Made by a program: the position numbers and the translations under genes. A stretch of DNA of 64,000 nt, taken from assembly GCF_046299575.1 (NCBI RefSeq), contig NZ_JBKBHX010000001.1, positions 186,001 to 250,000 of the forward strand, read 5' to 3'. The notes under the pieces are model-generated. The model ran no database searches, was not told where the DNA came from, and was given only the letters and a program-made list of their open reading frames with translations. This DNA is from Thermaurantimonas sp046299575. GTDB lineage: Bacteria > Bacteroidota > Bacteroidia > Flavobacteriales > Schleiferiaceae. Each line of letters begins with the position of its first letter. Position 1 is the stretch's first letter. This document shows, one piece after another, positions 8,847-17,015 of the stretch.

Positions 8847-10142
8847 ATGACTATTGTGCCTGAAAAGGTGTTTATTTATGAAGGTGATCTCATCGACCGT
8901 TATCAGGTTGAAAAATTCCTGGGTGAAGGCACCTTTGGTATCGTAGTAAAAGCTCAAGACACACATTCAGGCACATCAATAGCCCTGAAAATCATGAAAT
9001 TCTGGGAGCTGATGCCCGAAGAGCGTAAGACCTTCGGGCAACGGTTTGAGCGCGAATACACCTGTGGGCAGATTGACAGTCCGTACCTGGTCAGGTCGCT
9101 CGACAAAGGCGAACACCGTGGAAATCCGTATATGGTCATGGAGTTTTGCCCAGGTGGTTCACTTGAAAAAATTGTAGCAAACTACACATCGTACGACGAG
9201 GTGGACCACCTTGCCTTACAATGCCTAATGGGATTAAAAGCCTTGCACGAAAATGGTGTAATACACCGTGACTTAAAGCCGGTAAACATCCTGATGGATG
9301 CTGAAGGCAATGCCAAACTGACGGATTTTGGAATTGCCGGCTTTCAGAATGCACGTATGACACGCCGAAACTTTCTTGGTCACGCTGAAGCAGTCTTTGG
9401 CACCTATGCATATATGCCACCGGAGCAGCTCAATCAAAAGATTTCATTCAAAGCCATGAGCCCGGCAACGGATTTGTTTTCGTTCGGGGCGACGTTTTAC
9501 GAAATCCTTACCGGCAGGCTGCCCTTTGGTCTGCTGGAGAGTGAAGACCACATCGGCCCTTATGTGCTTCGCGCCAACAAAGGCCAATGGGACGACGCCC
9601 GAAAGTACCTGCCTGATATCCCTGCGCACTGGATTGAAATTTTTGAAAAATCTCTTCATCATGATTATAAAAAGCGTGCTCAAAGCACCAACGAACTCCT
9701 CGAAATGCTGAATGCCTCAGACCATATACATGCTGAGCAGATTCACTTTGATCACCACATTGTGGGTCTGGAAGTTATGCACGGAGATGAACCCGGACGC
9801 ATTTACAACCTGAGCCGCCAGGCTGATCTAACGGGAGATACCATCTATGTGGGATGGTATAATCCTGAATGGCCGAATGCTAACCACATCGGCATTGTGG
9901 AGCATCACACAAGCTACATCAGCAGATTTCACGCCACTATCTATCGGGATCGGGTGCGAAGGAAGTGGCTGATCAGCGATGGACAAACGCGTATGGACGT
10001 GACCAATGGTCAGTACCGACCCAGCACAAATGGGACTTTAGTAAACGGCATAGAAGCTGGCCAACAAGGTGTAGAGCTGCACATAGGCGACATCATCACC
10101 CTGGGTGATACCACGCTCAAAGTAATTGTGAAAAACCGCTGA
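8847..10142 (+). CDS. soluble Ser/Thr protein kinase with C-terminal FHA domain
   Basis: The 431-residue protein has a complete Hanks-type kinase domain at about 19-290: glycine loop GEGTFG (26-31), ATP-binding lysine in IALK (K48), catalytic H140-R-D-L-K-P-V-N147, DFG (160-162) and PPEQ (191-194). An FHA domain follows at about 305-430, with SRFH (359-362) and STNGTLVNG (393-401), expected to bind phosphothreonine. No membrane helix is visible, so it should be cytoplasmic, unlike PknB-type receptors. It opens a six-gene same-strand block with 1- to 166-bp gaps that also has a PP2C phosphatase and two more FHA proteins. A GTG at 8829 gives a longer frame; ATG 8847 is preferred. Confidence 0.9.
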   Translation: MTIVPEKVFIYEGDLIDRYQVEKFLGEGTFGIVVKAQDTHSGTSIALKIMKFWELMPEERKTFGQRFEREYTCGQIDSPYLVRSLDKGEHRGNPYMVMEFCPGGSLEKIVANYTSYDEVDHLALQCLMGLKALHENGVIHRDLKPVNILMDAEGNAKLTDFGIAGFQNARMTRRNFLGHAEAVFGTYAYMPPEQLNQKISFKAMSPATDLFSFGATFYEILTGRLPFGLLESEDHIGPYVLRANKGQWDDARKYLPDIPAHWIEIFEKSLHHDYKKRAQSTNELLEMLNASDHIHAEQIHFDHHIVGLEVMHGDEPGRIYNLSRQADLTGDTIYVGWYNPEWPNANHIGIVEHHTSYISRFHATIYRDRVRRKWLISDGQTRMDVTNGQYRPSTNGTLVNGIEAGQQGVELHIGDIITLGDTTLKVIVKNR

Positions 10143-10143
10143 C

Positions 10144-11109
10144 ATGGCCAAAAAGGAAATACAGGTGTTCTCGATATCCTTTCTGGACTTGCTCTCCGGT
10201 GCTCTGGCAGCAGTGATTATCCTCTTTGTGATCGTGCCAAAAATGGATATAAAGAGTAAAGATGCCGCCGATGCCCTTAAAGACCTGGGTCTTGAAGTGC
10301 AAGACCTGAAACAAAAGATGCAACAGCTCGAAAACTCCGTAGATAAAAAAGTACTTCAGCAGATCATGCAGCAGATGCAGAAAGTAGAGCAAGAGCTCCA
10401 ACAAGCCGTGCAAAATACCCAGCAACTAAAAGAACAAGTCGAAAAACTCCAGGCGCAGGTAGAAGACTTGAAAAAGTACAAACAATGGATGGACAATTGC
10501 GGACTGACACTTCAGAGCACCTGCCCACCGAAAAAAATCCCAACCCGTGGTTTCAGCTTTCGCGGAAAGTCTATCGTTTTCGTCGTGGACGTATCGGGCA
10601 GTATGATCAGTAACAACTTCAACGAAGACCGACTTAGCCCTGTAAAAGCCGGCCTACGCATGCTTATTTCCACTATGGACGAATCCTACAATGTGGACGT
10701 CATGCGCTTTCCCTATCAGGGTGACTGTGACAATAAGGCAAACTTCGGTGCTCTTCAACCCATGACTGAAGCAAATAAGGAATCTCTGAGTCAGTTTATC
10801 CGCACCTTTAAGGCCAAAGGGGGTACACCCATCCGCGAAGCTCTTGAGTATGTGATGAACACCTATACCGGCCTGACCGACATAGTGCTGATGACCGACG
10901 GAGAGCCGGGCTGCCGGCAGGGCGACGACTCCAACAAACTTTCGGAAGAAATCCTCGCCTTCATGCGCCAGCGCAACCCCGGCAATATTCAGGTAAATGC
11001 CATTGGTGTTGGCAGAGACTTTTTCGACGACCCCAACGCGGTGAAAGTGAAATTTCTCGAACGCCTGACGCAGGAAAATGGAAATGGTTTCCTAATAAAA
11101 TTCGATTAA
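10144..11109 (+). CDS. VWA-domain protein with N-terminal ExbD/MotB-like membrane helix
   Basis: Residues 9-31 form one membrane helix (FSISFLDLLSG, then ALAAVIILFV) with an acidic residue, D15, near its start, as in the single helix of MotB/ExbD/ZorB stator subunits. A glutamine-rich coiled coil spans about 42-112. A von Willebrand A domain follows at about 142-320 with a complete metal site: DVSGSM (D149, S151, S153), GGTPI (T228) and MTDGE (D252). Four cysteines outside the helix (119, 127, 195, 257) fit a periplasmic location with disulfides. The start lies 1 bp after the kinase stop, and the MotA/ExbB-like gene begins 2 bp after its end. The stator-like reading is inference; the VWA call is firm. 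Confidence 0.85.
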   Translation: MAKKEIQVFSISFLDLLSGALAAVIILFVIVPKMDIKSKDAADALKDLGLEVQDLKQKMQQLENSVDKKVLQQIMQQMQKVEQELQQAVQNTQQLKEQVEKLQAQVEDLKKYKQWMDNCGLTLQSTCPPKKIPTRGFSFRGKSIVFVVDVSGSMISNNFNEDRLSPVKAGLRMLISTMDESYNVDVMRFPYQGDCDNKANFGALQPMTEANKESLSQFIRTFKAKGGTPIREALEYVMNTYTGLTDIVLMTDGEPGCRQGDDSNKLSEEILAFMRQRNPGNIQVNAIGVGRDFFDDPNAVKVKFLERLTQENGNGFLIKFD

Positions 11110-11111
11110 CA

Positions 11112-11864
11112 ATGAACAACCGATTTACCCGCATCCTCATCTCAGCCGCAGCTGCGGTAGTGCTAATGATCATATTGGCACTGTTTTACACTACCACCGA
11201 CGAAAGCACAGGAGCACGACGCATAGCCGTTTTGCTCGGTGGTGAATTGCCAGCCGGCATTGTGCAAGGTGTCACCTACTTCATCTTCTTTTTCGGCGTA
11301 ATGGAACTATGGGCCATAAGCCGCGAGATAGATGAAGAGGAAAAAGCCTATGCCTTCCGACTTCTGCCTGAGAAAGAACAGTATGTGCTCTCACCAGCCG
11401 ATGTTGCACAGATTAAGTTGGAAGCGATCGGTAAAGAAAAGAACCGCAAGTACTTTCTGACCGATATGATCAAAAAGGCCTGTACTAAGTTTCGTGCCAA
11501 CAAATCCACTTCCGAAGCCCTTGAGATCGTCACCAGTCAGAGCAAAATCAACATGGCCGATGCCGAATCGCGCCAGAGCTATATCCGATACGCTGCATGG
11601 GCCATTCCGTCAGTGGGTTTCATCGGTACAATCATTGGAATCGCTCAGTCACTGGGATTTGCAAATGAGGCTATGACTCCCGAAGGCATCGCCAAGGTAA
11701 CTTCAGCGCTCAATATTGCCTTTGATACCACGTTGGTGGCGCTCTTTTTAAGCCTGATACTTATGCTCTATATTCACAGTGTGCAGGAGCGGCTCGAACG
11801 CTTTCACATCCGATTGGAAGAATACGTAATCGAAAACCTTATTAACCGAATATATAAAGAATAA
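11112..11864 (+). CDS. MotA/TolQ/ExbB-family proton channel-like protein
   Basis: The 250-residue protein has four predicted helices: about 9-27, 49-70, 161-182 and 199-222, with a cytoplasmic loop of roughly 90 residues between the second and third, the MotA/ExbB topology. Helix 3 reads AIPSVGFIGTIIGIAQSL and helix 4 ALNIAFDTTLVALFLSLIL, matching the conserved pore-lining segments of the family (glycine-rich P..G..GT..G, then AF.TTL). Family members form ion-conducting stators with an ExbD/MotB partner; here the only candidate partner is the VWA protein encoded 2 bp upstream. No flagellar, TonB or Tol genes are nearby. FHA-protease follows 4 bp downstream. Confidence 0.85.
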   Translation: MNNRFTRILISAAAAVVLMIILALFYTTTDESTGARRIAVLLGGELPAGIVQGVTYFIFFFGVMELWAISREIDEEEKAYAFRLLPEKEQYVLSPADVAQIKLEAIGKEKNRKYFLTDMIKKACTKFRANKSTSEALEIVTSQSKINMADAESRQSYIRYAAWAIPSVGFIGTIIGIAQSLGFANEAMTPEGIAKVTSALNIAFDTTLVALFLSLILMLYIHSVQERLERFHIRLEEYVIENLINRIYKE

Positions 11865-11868
11865 AACC

Positions 11869-13395
11869 ATGGAAAGAGCTACACAAAACTTGACCGGAGC
11901 AGCCAAATTCCGCCAATCTATTGGTGCCGGCTTTAGCGCTTTGGGGGGAAGTACCAACTACTTCAGCCTCGAATTTTTGACATCTGACGATTTTCATAAA
12001 GCCGGCAGCAGAGAAGATGTAATAGTTAACTACATTGAAATCGGGCGTGACTCCTCCTGCGGTATCCGCATCAGTGACAAATATCCAACCGTTAGCCGTA
12101 AGCATGCTGCCATTCAGAAAGAAGGGAATCAATATATACTCATACACCTATCGAAAAGCAACCCAACATTACTCAACGGCCGTCCGGTACAACATCGTTG
12201 GTATCTGCAAAACGGCGACACGATACAGCTCAGCCTCGAAGGGCCAAAAATGACCTTTCTGATACCGAAGAACAACAAGGCCAACTCAATCAGCCTCACC
12301 CGACGTTTGTCGCTCTTTGGCAAGCAAGCCCTGCGACCGTATAAGACCGCCCTAGCAGTAATGTCCGTATTGTTGCTACTCACGCTGAGTGGAGGTGGCT
12401 ACTACATATGGCAGGATAGTCTAAAAGACAAACAATTTCAGCAGGAGCTGGCTGATGCCATGAAACGTGCAGCTGAATTAGAAAAGCAAAGCAGGGAGCA
12501 GAACGATTCTTTGATGGCTGCACTGGGGTACTCGCAGGAGCAAATCAATAACCTGCGAAGACAGCTCACCAGCATTCCAAAAAATCCGATACCTCAACCG
12601 CCTGTTCAACTGCCGCCTGCTTCTCAATCGACATTCGACTCAAAGCGCATCAAAGCACTGGTAAATGAGGTTAAAAATGATGTTTTTTTCATGTACATGA
12701 TCTATGAATCCAAGAGTCCCGACGGAAAGCCAATTAAATCCGGAGGCTCCTGCACGTGTTTTCTGACGGATGAAGGCAAATTAGTGACTGCAAAACATTG
12801 CATTGCATCTTTTTTATTCAATATCACTGATTTTGAGGATGTTATTTTTAATCGGGCGTTTAGCTTCGGTGACTTTGAGATAAAAATTTCTATTTACGTA
12901 TTTTCTCCTGATGGCCGGAAGATGCAATTTGACGGAAAAGCCTTTACAATCGGCAGAGCTAAAGAAAAAATAATTAAACTCAATATTGGAAATGACCAGA
13001 ATCCGCAGATCATCGAGTTAAAAGATGCTGACCTCAATGACGATGACTGGGCATATATTCAGACTCCAGAAAAAGGAATCATCAAGATGGATCGGGAACT
13101 TGCGCGAAGCCTTGAAATTGGTTCCGAGCTCATTGTTTTGGGATACCCGAAAGGGTTTGGTGCCGATATCGATAAAGGAAAAATAAATCCATTGTTCAGC
13201 ATGTCGGTAGTAGCTCAGGATGGCCTTGATTCGAAAATTGGAACCATTCTGGCTACCACCACAGGTACAAGTCCCGGAAACTCCGGCGGGCCGGTATTTG
13301 CAATTAAAGACAATAAACTGGTTGCAGTTGGTATTTTATCCGGGGGCATTTCAGATCTGGAAACCTATGTACCCGTTTCCCAAATACCTCAATAA
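11869..13395 (+). CDS. FHA-TM-trypsin-like serine protease
   Basis: The 508-residue chimera has an FHA domain at about 52-132 (IEIGR with R60, TVSRKH at 75-79, LLNGRPV at 101-107), one membrane helix at about 159-180, a short coiled coil (185-235), a proline-rich linker, and a chymotrypsin-fold domain at about 285-505. The likely triad is H310 (VTAKHC), D393 in DDDWAYIQTP, and S472 in SPGNSGGPV. The topology would put FHA in the cytoplasm and the protease in the periplasm, HtrA-like in catalytic domain but without a visible PDZ. It sits between the channel gene and the phosphatase gene. Substrate is unknown; control of the protease by the kinase is inference. Confidence 0.87.
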   Translation: MERATQNLTGAAKFRQSIGAGFSALGGSTNYFSLEFLTSDDFHKAGSREDVIVNYIEIGRDSSCGIRISDKYPTVSRKHAAIQKEGNQYILIHLSKSNPTLLNGRPVQHRWYLQNGDTIQLSLEGPKMTFLIPKNNKANSISLTRRLSLFGKQALRPYKTALAVMSVLLLLTLSGGGYYIWQDSLKDKQFQQELADAMKRAAELEKQSREQNDSLMAALGYSQEQINNLRRQLTSIPKNPIPQPPVQLPPASQSTFDSKRIKALVNEVKNDVFFMYMIYESKSPDGKPIKSGGSCTCFLTDEGKLVTAKHCIASFLFNITDFEDVIFNRAFSFGDFEIKISIYVFSPDGRKMQFDGKAFTIGRAKEKIIKLNIGNDQNPQIIELKDADLNDDDWAYIQTPEKGIIKMDRELARSLEIGSELIVLGYPKGFGADIDKGKINPLFSMSVVAQDGLDSKIGTILATTTGTSPGNSGGPVFAIKDNKLVAVGILSGGISDLETYVPVSQIPQ

Positions 13396-13409
13396 ATATC
13401 CAACCTGCC

Positions 13410-14756
13410 ATGAAATATCGCATCACGGCACGTACGCATCAAGGGCTGGTACGCGAGCATAACGAAGACAACTTTATACTAAATCCTGACCAGCGGTATC
13501 AGAATTGGTACTTCGATGCCCGTCGTTTGTATGACATCACCGACAGTACAGCTCTGTGGGTAGTGGCTGATGGGATGGGCGGAGCTAATGCCGGTGAAGT
13601 GGCTTCTGAAATGGCAGTGATGCATATGAAAGAGGCTTTTTCTCGCTTTGATCCTAAAACTTCAGAACCAGTTGATTTTCTAAAAAATGCGATCGTCGAA
13701 GCCAATAAAAAAATTTATGAAGCCGCTCAATTTGATTCAGGAAAAAGCGGAATGGGTACTACACTAGTGGCAGCACTAGCTTTGGGCGATCAGCTCTATG
13801 TATCCTGGGTGGGCGACAGCCGCGCATATCTCTTTCGAAATGGCACACTAATACCGATTACAAAAGATCACTCCTTTGTACAGCAATTGGTTGATGCCGG
13901 CAAGATTACCCCTGAAGAAGCCTTTTACCACCCACAGGGCAACATAATCCTCCAGTCCCTAGGTGGTGAACCTGGAAAGGTCAAACCAGACGTAACGTCT
14001 CTACAGCTGAAAGCTGGCGACCGGGTGCTACTCTGCACCGACGGACTTCACGGAATGCTGCAAGATGCTGTTATTCAAGATATTCTCACTCAATATTCCG
14101 ACTTTGAAGACGCAGCCAACCATCTCATTGAAGCTGCGCTTACCGAAGGTGCTCATGACAACGTCACGCTCATTCTGGCTGAAATGGTGCAAGTACCGGC
14201 AGGTACCATGTATGACAAGCCTGCTGACTTCCGCCGAAACTCCCTACGCACCATTAAAAGCGAACAGGAATCGGATCATGCCAAGCCTGCTGAAACAAAA
14301 GAAAACAAACGTTTTTTAATTATTATACTGTTTGGCGTATTAGTCCTGGTATTTGCTGCAGGTATTTTAGTGCCTTGGAAGACAATTATTTCACCTTCTA
14401 ACAATAGCGACTCCATAAAGGTCGATACACCAATGGTAATACATCCTGCAGATACACCACTAAAAAATAGGTCTGAAGAACAAGTAATTAAAAATCCTTC
14501 TTTACCCTCCCAACAAACCCTTCCAACACCCTCTCAACCTGAAAAACCACAGCAATCAGGACCAAACCAAATTCCTGTAGTTCGTCAAACTCCGGCCACT
14601 CCGGTAAACAAACCAGTACAGGATACTACAGCCGACGAAAAACCTGTATCAATACCTATTCAAAAAGACACTTTAACTACAAAACCCATAGATTCACCAA
14701 AAAGACCTATTCAGCCAGACTCTACTGCTATTTTTGAAAAGAAAACAAAACTCTGA
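13410..14756 (+). CDS. PP2C-type Ser/Thr phosphatase with TM and proline-rich tail
   Basis: Residues 1-260 form a PPM/PP2C phosphatase that should reverse Ser/Thr phosphorylation in the cytoplasm. Metal-binding and core motifs are all visible: REHNEDN (15-21), VADGMGG (52-58), GMGTT (114-118), VGDSRAY (134-140), CTDGLHG (209-215) and HDNVT (249-253). A single helix at about 302-322 anchors it. The remaining 125 residues are rich in Pro, Thr and Gln and have no recognisable domain, presumably periplasmic. Bacterial kinase/PP2C pairs such as PknB/PrpC and PpkA/PppA are usual partners, and the kinase is four genes upstream in the same block. Confidence 0.92.
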   Translation: MKYRITARTHQGLVREHNEDNFILNPDQRYQNWYFDARRLYDITDSTALWVVADGMGGANAGEVASEMAVMHMKEAFSRFDPKTSEPVDFLKNAIVEANKKIYEAAQFDSGKSGMGTTLVAALALGDQLYVSWVGDSRAYLFRNGTLIPITKDHSFVQQLVDAGKITPEEAFYHPQGNIILQSLGGEPGKVKPDVTSLQLKAGDRVLLCTDGLHGMLQDAVIQDILTQYSDFEDAANHLIEAALTEGAHDNVTLILAEMVQVPAGTMYDKPADFRRNSLRTIKSEQESDHAKPAETKENKRFLIIILFGVLVLVFAAGILVPWKTIISPSNNSDSIKVDTPMVIHPADTPLKNRSEEQVIKNPSLPSQQTLPTPSQPEKPQQSGPNQIPVVRQTPATPVNKPVQDTTADEKPVSIPIQKDTLTTKPIDSPKRPIQPDSTAIFEKKTKL

Positions 14757-14761
14757 AAATT

Positions 14762-14880
14762 ATGGCAGTAGTTGATGGACCTGACAAAAAGCCAAAAGGA
14801 TGCCCCAATTATGGATATACGAACGATGTAAAGGCTATGCGCTTAAGCGTTGCAACTTTTCAATTGAAGACAACTTAATT
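14762..14880 (+). pseudogene. decayed zinc-ribbon copy upstream of the zinc ribbon-FHA gene
   Basis: An ATG at 14762, 5 bp after the phosphatase stop, opens a 38-codon frame containing GCPNYGYTNDVKAMR. The intact gene downstream has RCPNCGYANEPRNHRCKRCNYPL. In the remnant the second Cys of CPxC is Tyr (tat for tgt), and the second Cys pair is lost from this frame. It reappears in the +2 frame as LKRCNFSIED: restoring one G near 14847 turns cgcttaagcgttgcaac into cgctgtaagcgttgcaac, encoding RCKRCN. So the remnant is a zinc ribbon with one missense and one single-base deletion. It was either the first half of a double-ribbon protein or a duplicated small gene. Confidence 0.7.
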
Positions 14881-14922
14881 CCGCCAACCAAGTCCTTAAA
14901 CCAATATGTAAATTTTACTCAT

Positions 14923-15549
14923 ATGACCGATAAACCTGTTCGCTGCCCTAATTGTGGGTATGCAAACGAGCCTCGCAATCACCGCTGCAAGCGTTGCAAC
15001 TATCCCCTACGTGAAGAAGACACCTCCGCACAGTTACACACTCCTGCATCTTCGCCGGCCAATGCTACTGTCGTGGGAAGCGCAACCAACATCGACCCCT
15101 GGGATATGGACAACAGCCGTCCTGTAAGCCAACAGCCGCCTCCGAAAGCTCAGCCCATTCAAGCACCTGTTAATGTGGGTCAACCGGAAATTTCAGCACA
15201 AGGCCCAAAACCCAAAAAGCTCGAAGTTAATAAAACCATTGACCCATCACGTATTGCCCTTTTTGAAAGAAATGTCCTGAAACTCGTACGCATACCCAAA
15301 GAAGGCGAACAGGAGGCTACCCTAGAGTTTGAAGGGGAAAACATCGTCCTAAACCGCGACAATACTGACCCCGGAAATATGACCATCACTTCGCGTGAGC
15401 AAGCAGCCCTGGAATTCAAAGACGGTAAGTGGATGCTTTCAGATCGCAGTGCACTGCAAACCACCTACATACGCGTAAATCAGCCTACTGAACTCAAAAA
15501 TGGAGATGTAATCTTACTAGGCAACAGAGCTTTCCGGGTGGAATTTTAA
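14923..15549 (+). CDS. zinc ribbon-FHA domain protein
   Basis: The 208-residue protein from ATG 14923 starts with a four-cysteine zinc ribbon (C8, C11, C22, C25 in CPNCGY...RCKRC), then a flexible Pro/Gln/Ala-rich linker (about 35-105), then an FHA-like domain (about 118-208) with LNRDN, TSREQAALEF and LKNGDVILLG. The linker has TNID and KTIDP, which resemble acidic-plus-three phosphothreonine sites that FHA domains bind; this is only a suggestion. The frame is open back to 14800, but that part is the frameshifted relic described separately. It closes the kinase/phosphatase block and is followed by a strong terminator. Probably a cytoplasmic scaffold. Confidence 0.82.
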   Translation: MTDKPVRCPNCGYANEPRNHRCKRCNYPLREEDTSAQLHTPASSPANATVVGSATNIDPWDMDNSRPVSQQPPPKAQPIQAPVNVGQPEISAQGPKPKKLEVNKTIDPSRIALFERNVLKLVRIPKEGEQEATLEFEGENIVLNRDNTDPGNMTITSREQAALEFKDGKWMLSDRSALQTTYIRVNQPTELKNGDVILLGNRAFRVEF

Positions 15550-15633
15550 TTTAAAATGTATATTCTTTAAAAATCAGGTCAGCTTAAGGCAAAAAATTTC
15601 TATATCGCATCAAGCCCACTATCTAATACAAAT

Positions 15634-15665
15634 AAAAAAGCCGGCCCAGAGGCCGGCCTTTTTTT
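15634..15665. terminator. bidirectional terminator between the FHA operon and susD
   Basis: Stem gccggcc (15640-15646) pairs with ggccggc (15651-15657) around a caga loop. Six A precede it and about seven T follow, so it can stop transcription from both the plus-strand kinase operon and the minus-strand susCD unit. Confidence 0.85.
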
Positions 15666-15676
15666 CTTAGTATACT

Positions 15677-16996
15677 TTATTCATCCCACCAATGACGCTT
15701 TAAGAAAGCATCGTTTCCGGTCAGATTGATAAAGTTGTCGTTGTACAATCTTTCAGACTCCGGATAAGGCAGACGACGAGGAATGGCAGGGAGGTTGGCA
15801 CCAGATACTGGAGTAAGCGCTGGAAGGTCTGTTCTTCTCCAGTCAGTCCAGGCCTCAATGTGAGAGAACATGGCCACATACTTTTCATACATAATGTCTG
15901 CCAAAGTCGGGTTAGCAGGCAAGTTGTTGATGTATGTGGTTCTGTCAGCAGAAGCTACTCCAAGGTAAGTCATGTTAGCTTCCACTGCATCTACAAGATC
16001 CTGGCGAGTGAAAGTTCCGGCACGAAACTTAGCCTCAGCAATGATGAACTTAGTTTCGTGATTGGTGATGAAGGGAAGTGGAGATGTCTGACCACCGTAG
16101 AAAGGCATTGTGGCTGAATCAGCTGAACGATATAAAGGAATTCGCGGATCGTTCTTGGCCTTCATCATATTGTACATAGTACCAGTTTGTGTGATATAAG
16201 CTAAGCGCTGAGTGTTGAACTGAAACCAGGGATTTGTGTTGGGCGGTCCGGCAAAAACCATCTGAGCGTTATCAGCATTGGCTGAAATACCTTGATTTGC
16301 CAGTGAAATCACTGTTGAAGCATTGAATCCCGGCTTTTTGCTCAGATGCAATGTGTAACGGGCCTTTAATGAATAGGCAGTTTTTATCCAACGAGTCAGA
16401 TTGCCACCGAAGACAAGGTCTTCAGTACCCGGTTTTAAGGGACTTACTGGATTCTGAAGCTCAGCAATTGCCTCATCAAGCAGCGTCTGGATGGTAGCAT
16501 AGATCTGCTGCTGAGAGTCGTATCTTGGATTCAGGTTATCAGCACCTTTAAAGGCTTCTGAGTATGGAATATCGCCCCATACATCAGTAAATAATCCAAG
16601 ATACATCGCCATCATTACCTTGGCAACACCAGAGTAGTTTGGCGAAGAGCCTTCTGTCTTTTCAATGATTATCGACAGATCTTTCATACCACCTGAGTAT
16701 CCATTCGGACCCCATGTCTGATCGAAGTCTCCTTCACCAATCTGTGCATAGCGCTGGTGAGCAAGAGACTGTCTGTCAGTACCCGTCATTTGCTGAATAA
16801 ACAAGCATGTCATACGAGGCAAGACATCCCCTTGTGCCATTGCATATGACACTTGTGCACTCGGAAGAAGCACACGTACTGATACATCTGAAGGACGAGT
16901 AGGATCTTCAGTGTAATCTTCTAACCACTTCTTGGAGCAGCTGACAGTAAGGCCTACTGCAAGGAGTGATGTTAGTAAAAGATTCAGTTTTTTCAT
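15677..16996 (-). CDS. SusD/RagB-family outer-membrane lipoprotein
   Basis: SusD-like proteins are lipid-anchored lids on SusC transporters and capture oligomeric nutrients at the cell surface. The 439-residue protein has a lipoprotein signal (LLLTSLLAVGLTVSC, Cys near residue 20). Typical features follow: TRPSDVSVRVLLPSAQ, VMMAMYLGLFTDVWGDIPYSEA, TIQTLLDEAIAEL, LARYTLHL-like helices and an aromatic C-terminus. It resembles the SusD-like subfamily of about 440-500 residues rather than the larger starch SusD. ATG 16996 is used; a TTG at 17005 is possible. It lies 19 bp downstream of susC and shares its transcript. Substrate cannot be told. Confidence 0.92.
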   Translation of the reverse strand: MKKLNLLLTSLLAVGLTVSCSKKWLEDYTEDPTRPSDVSVRVLLPSAQVSYAMAQGDVLPRMTCLFIQQMTGTDRQSLAHQRYAQIGEGDFDQTWGPNGYSGGMKDLSIIIEKTEGSSPNYSGVAKVMMAMYLGLFTDVWGDIPYSEAFKGADNLNPRYDSQQQIYATIQTLLDEAIAELQNPVSPLKPGTEDLVFGGNLTRWIKTAYSLKARYTLHLSKKPGFNASTVISLANQGISANADNAQMVFAGPPNTNPWFQFNTQRLAYITQTGTMYNMMKAKNDPRIPLYRSADSATMPFYGGQTSPLPFITNHETKFIIAEAKFRAGTFTRQDLVDAVEANMTYLGVASADRTTYINNLPANPTLADIMYEKYVAMFSHIEAWTDWRRTDLPALTPVSGANLPAIPRRLPYPESERLYNDNFINLTGNDAFLKRHWWDE

Positions 16997-17015
16997 ATCG
17001 CTCAAATTTTTTGAA

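Noticed and set aside
10144..11864. The channel-VWA pair as a Zorya defence system
   Set aside because: ZorA-like topology is present, but the partner lacks the OmpA-type peptidoglycan-binding domain, and no ZorC, ZorD or ZorE-like gene (helicase or nuclease) is adjacent.
14800..14922. The upstream extension of the zinc ribbon-FHA protein from ATG 14800
   Set aside because: This stretch is the frameshifted relic of a zinc ribbon plus spacer. Its start has no family support, while ATG 14923 begins just before the intact ribbon.
8847..15549. The kinase operon as a type VI secretion regulatory cluster
   Set aside because: PpkA, PppA and Fha-like parts are present, but no Tss, Hcp, VgrG or ClpV gene is seen, and the channel-VWA pair and protease do not belong to that system.
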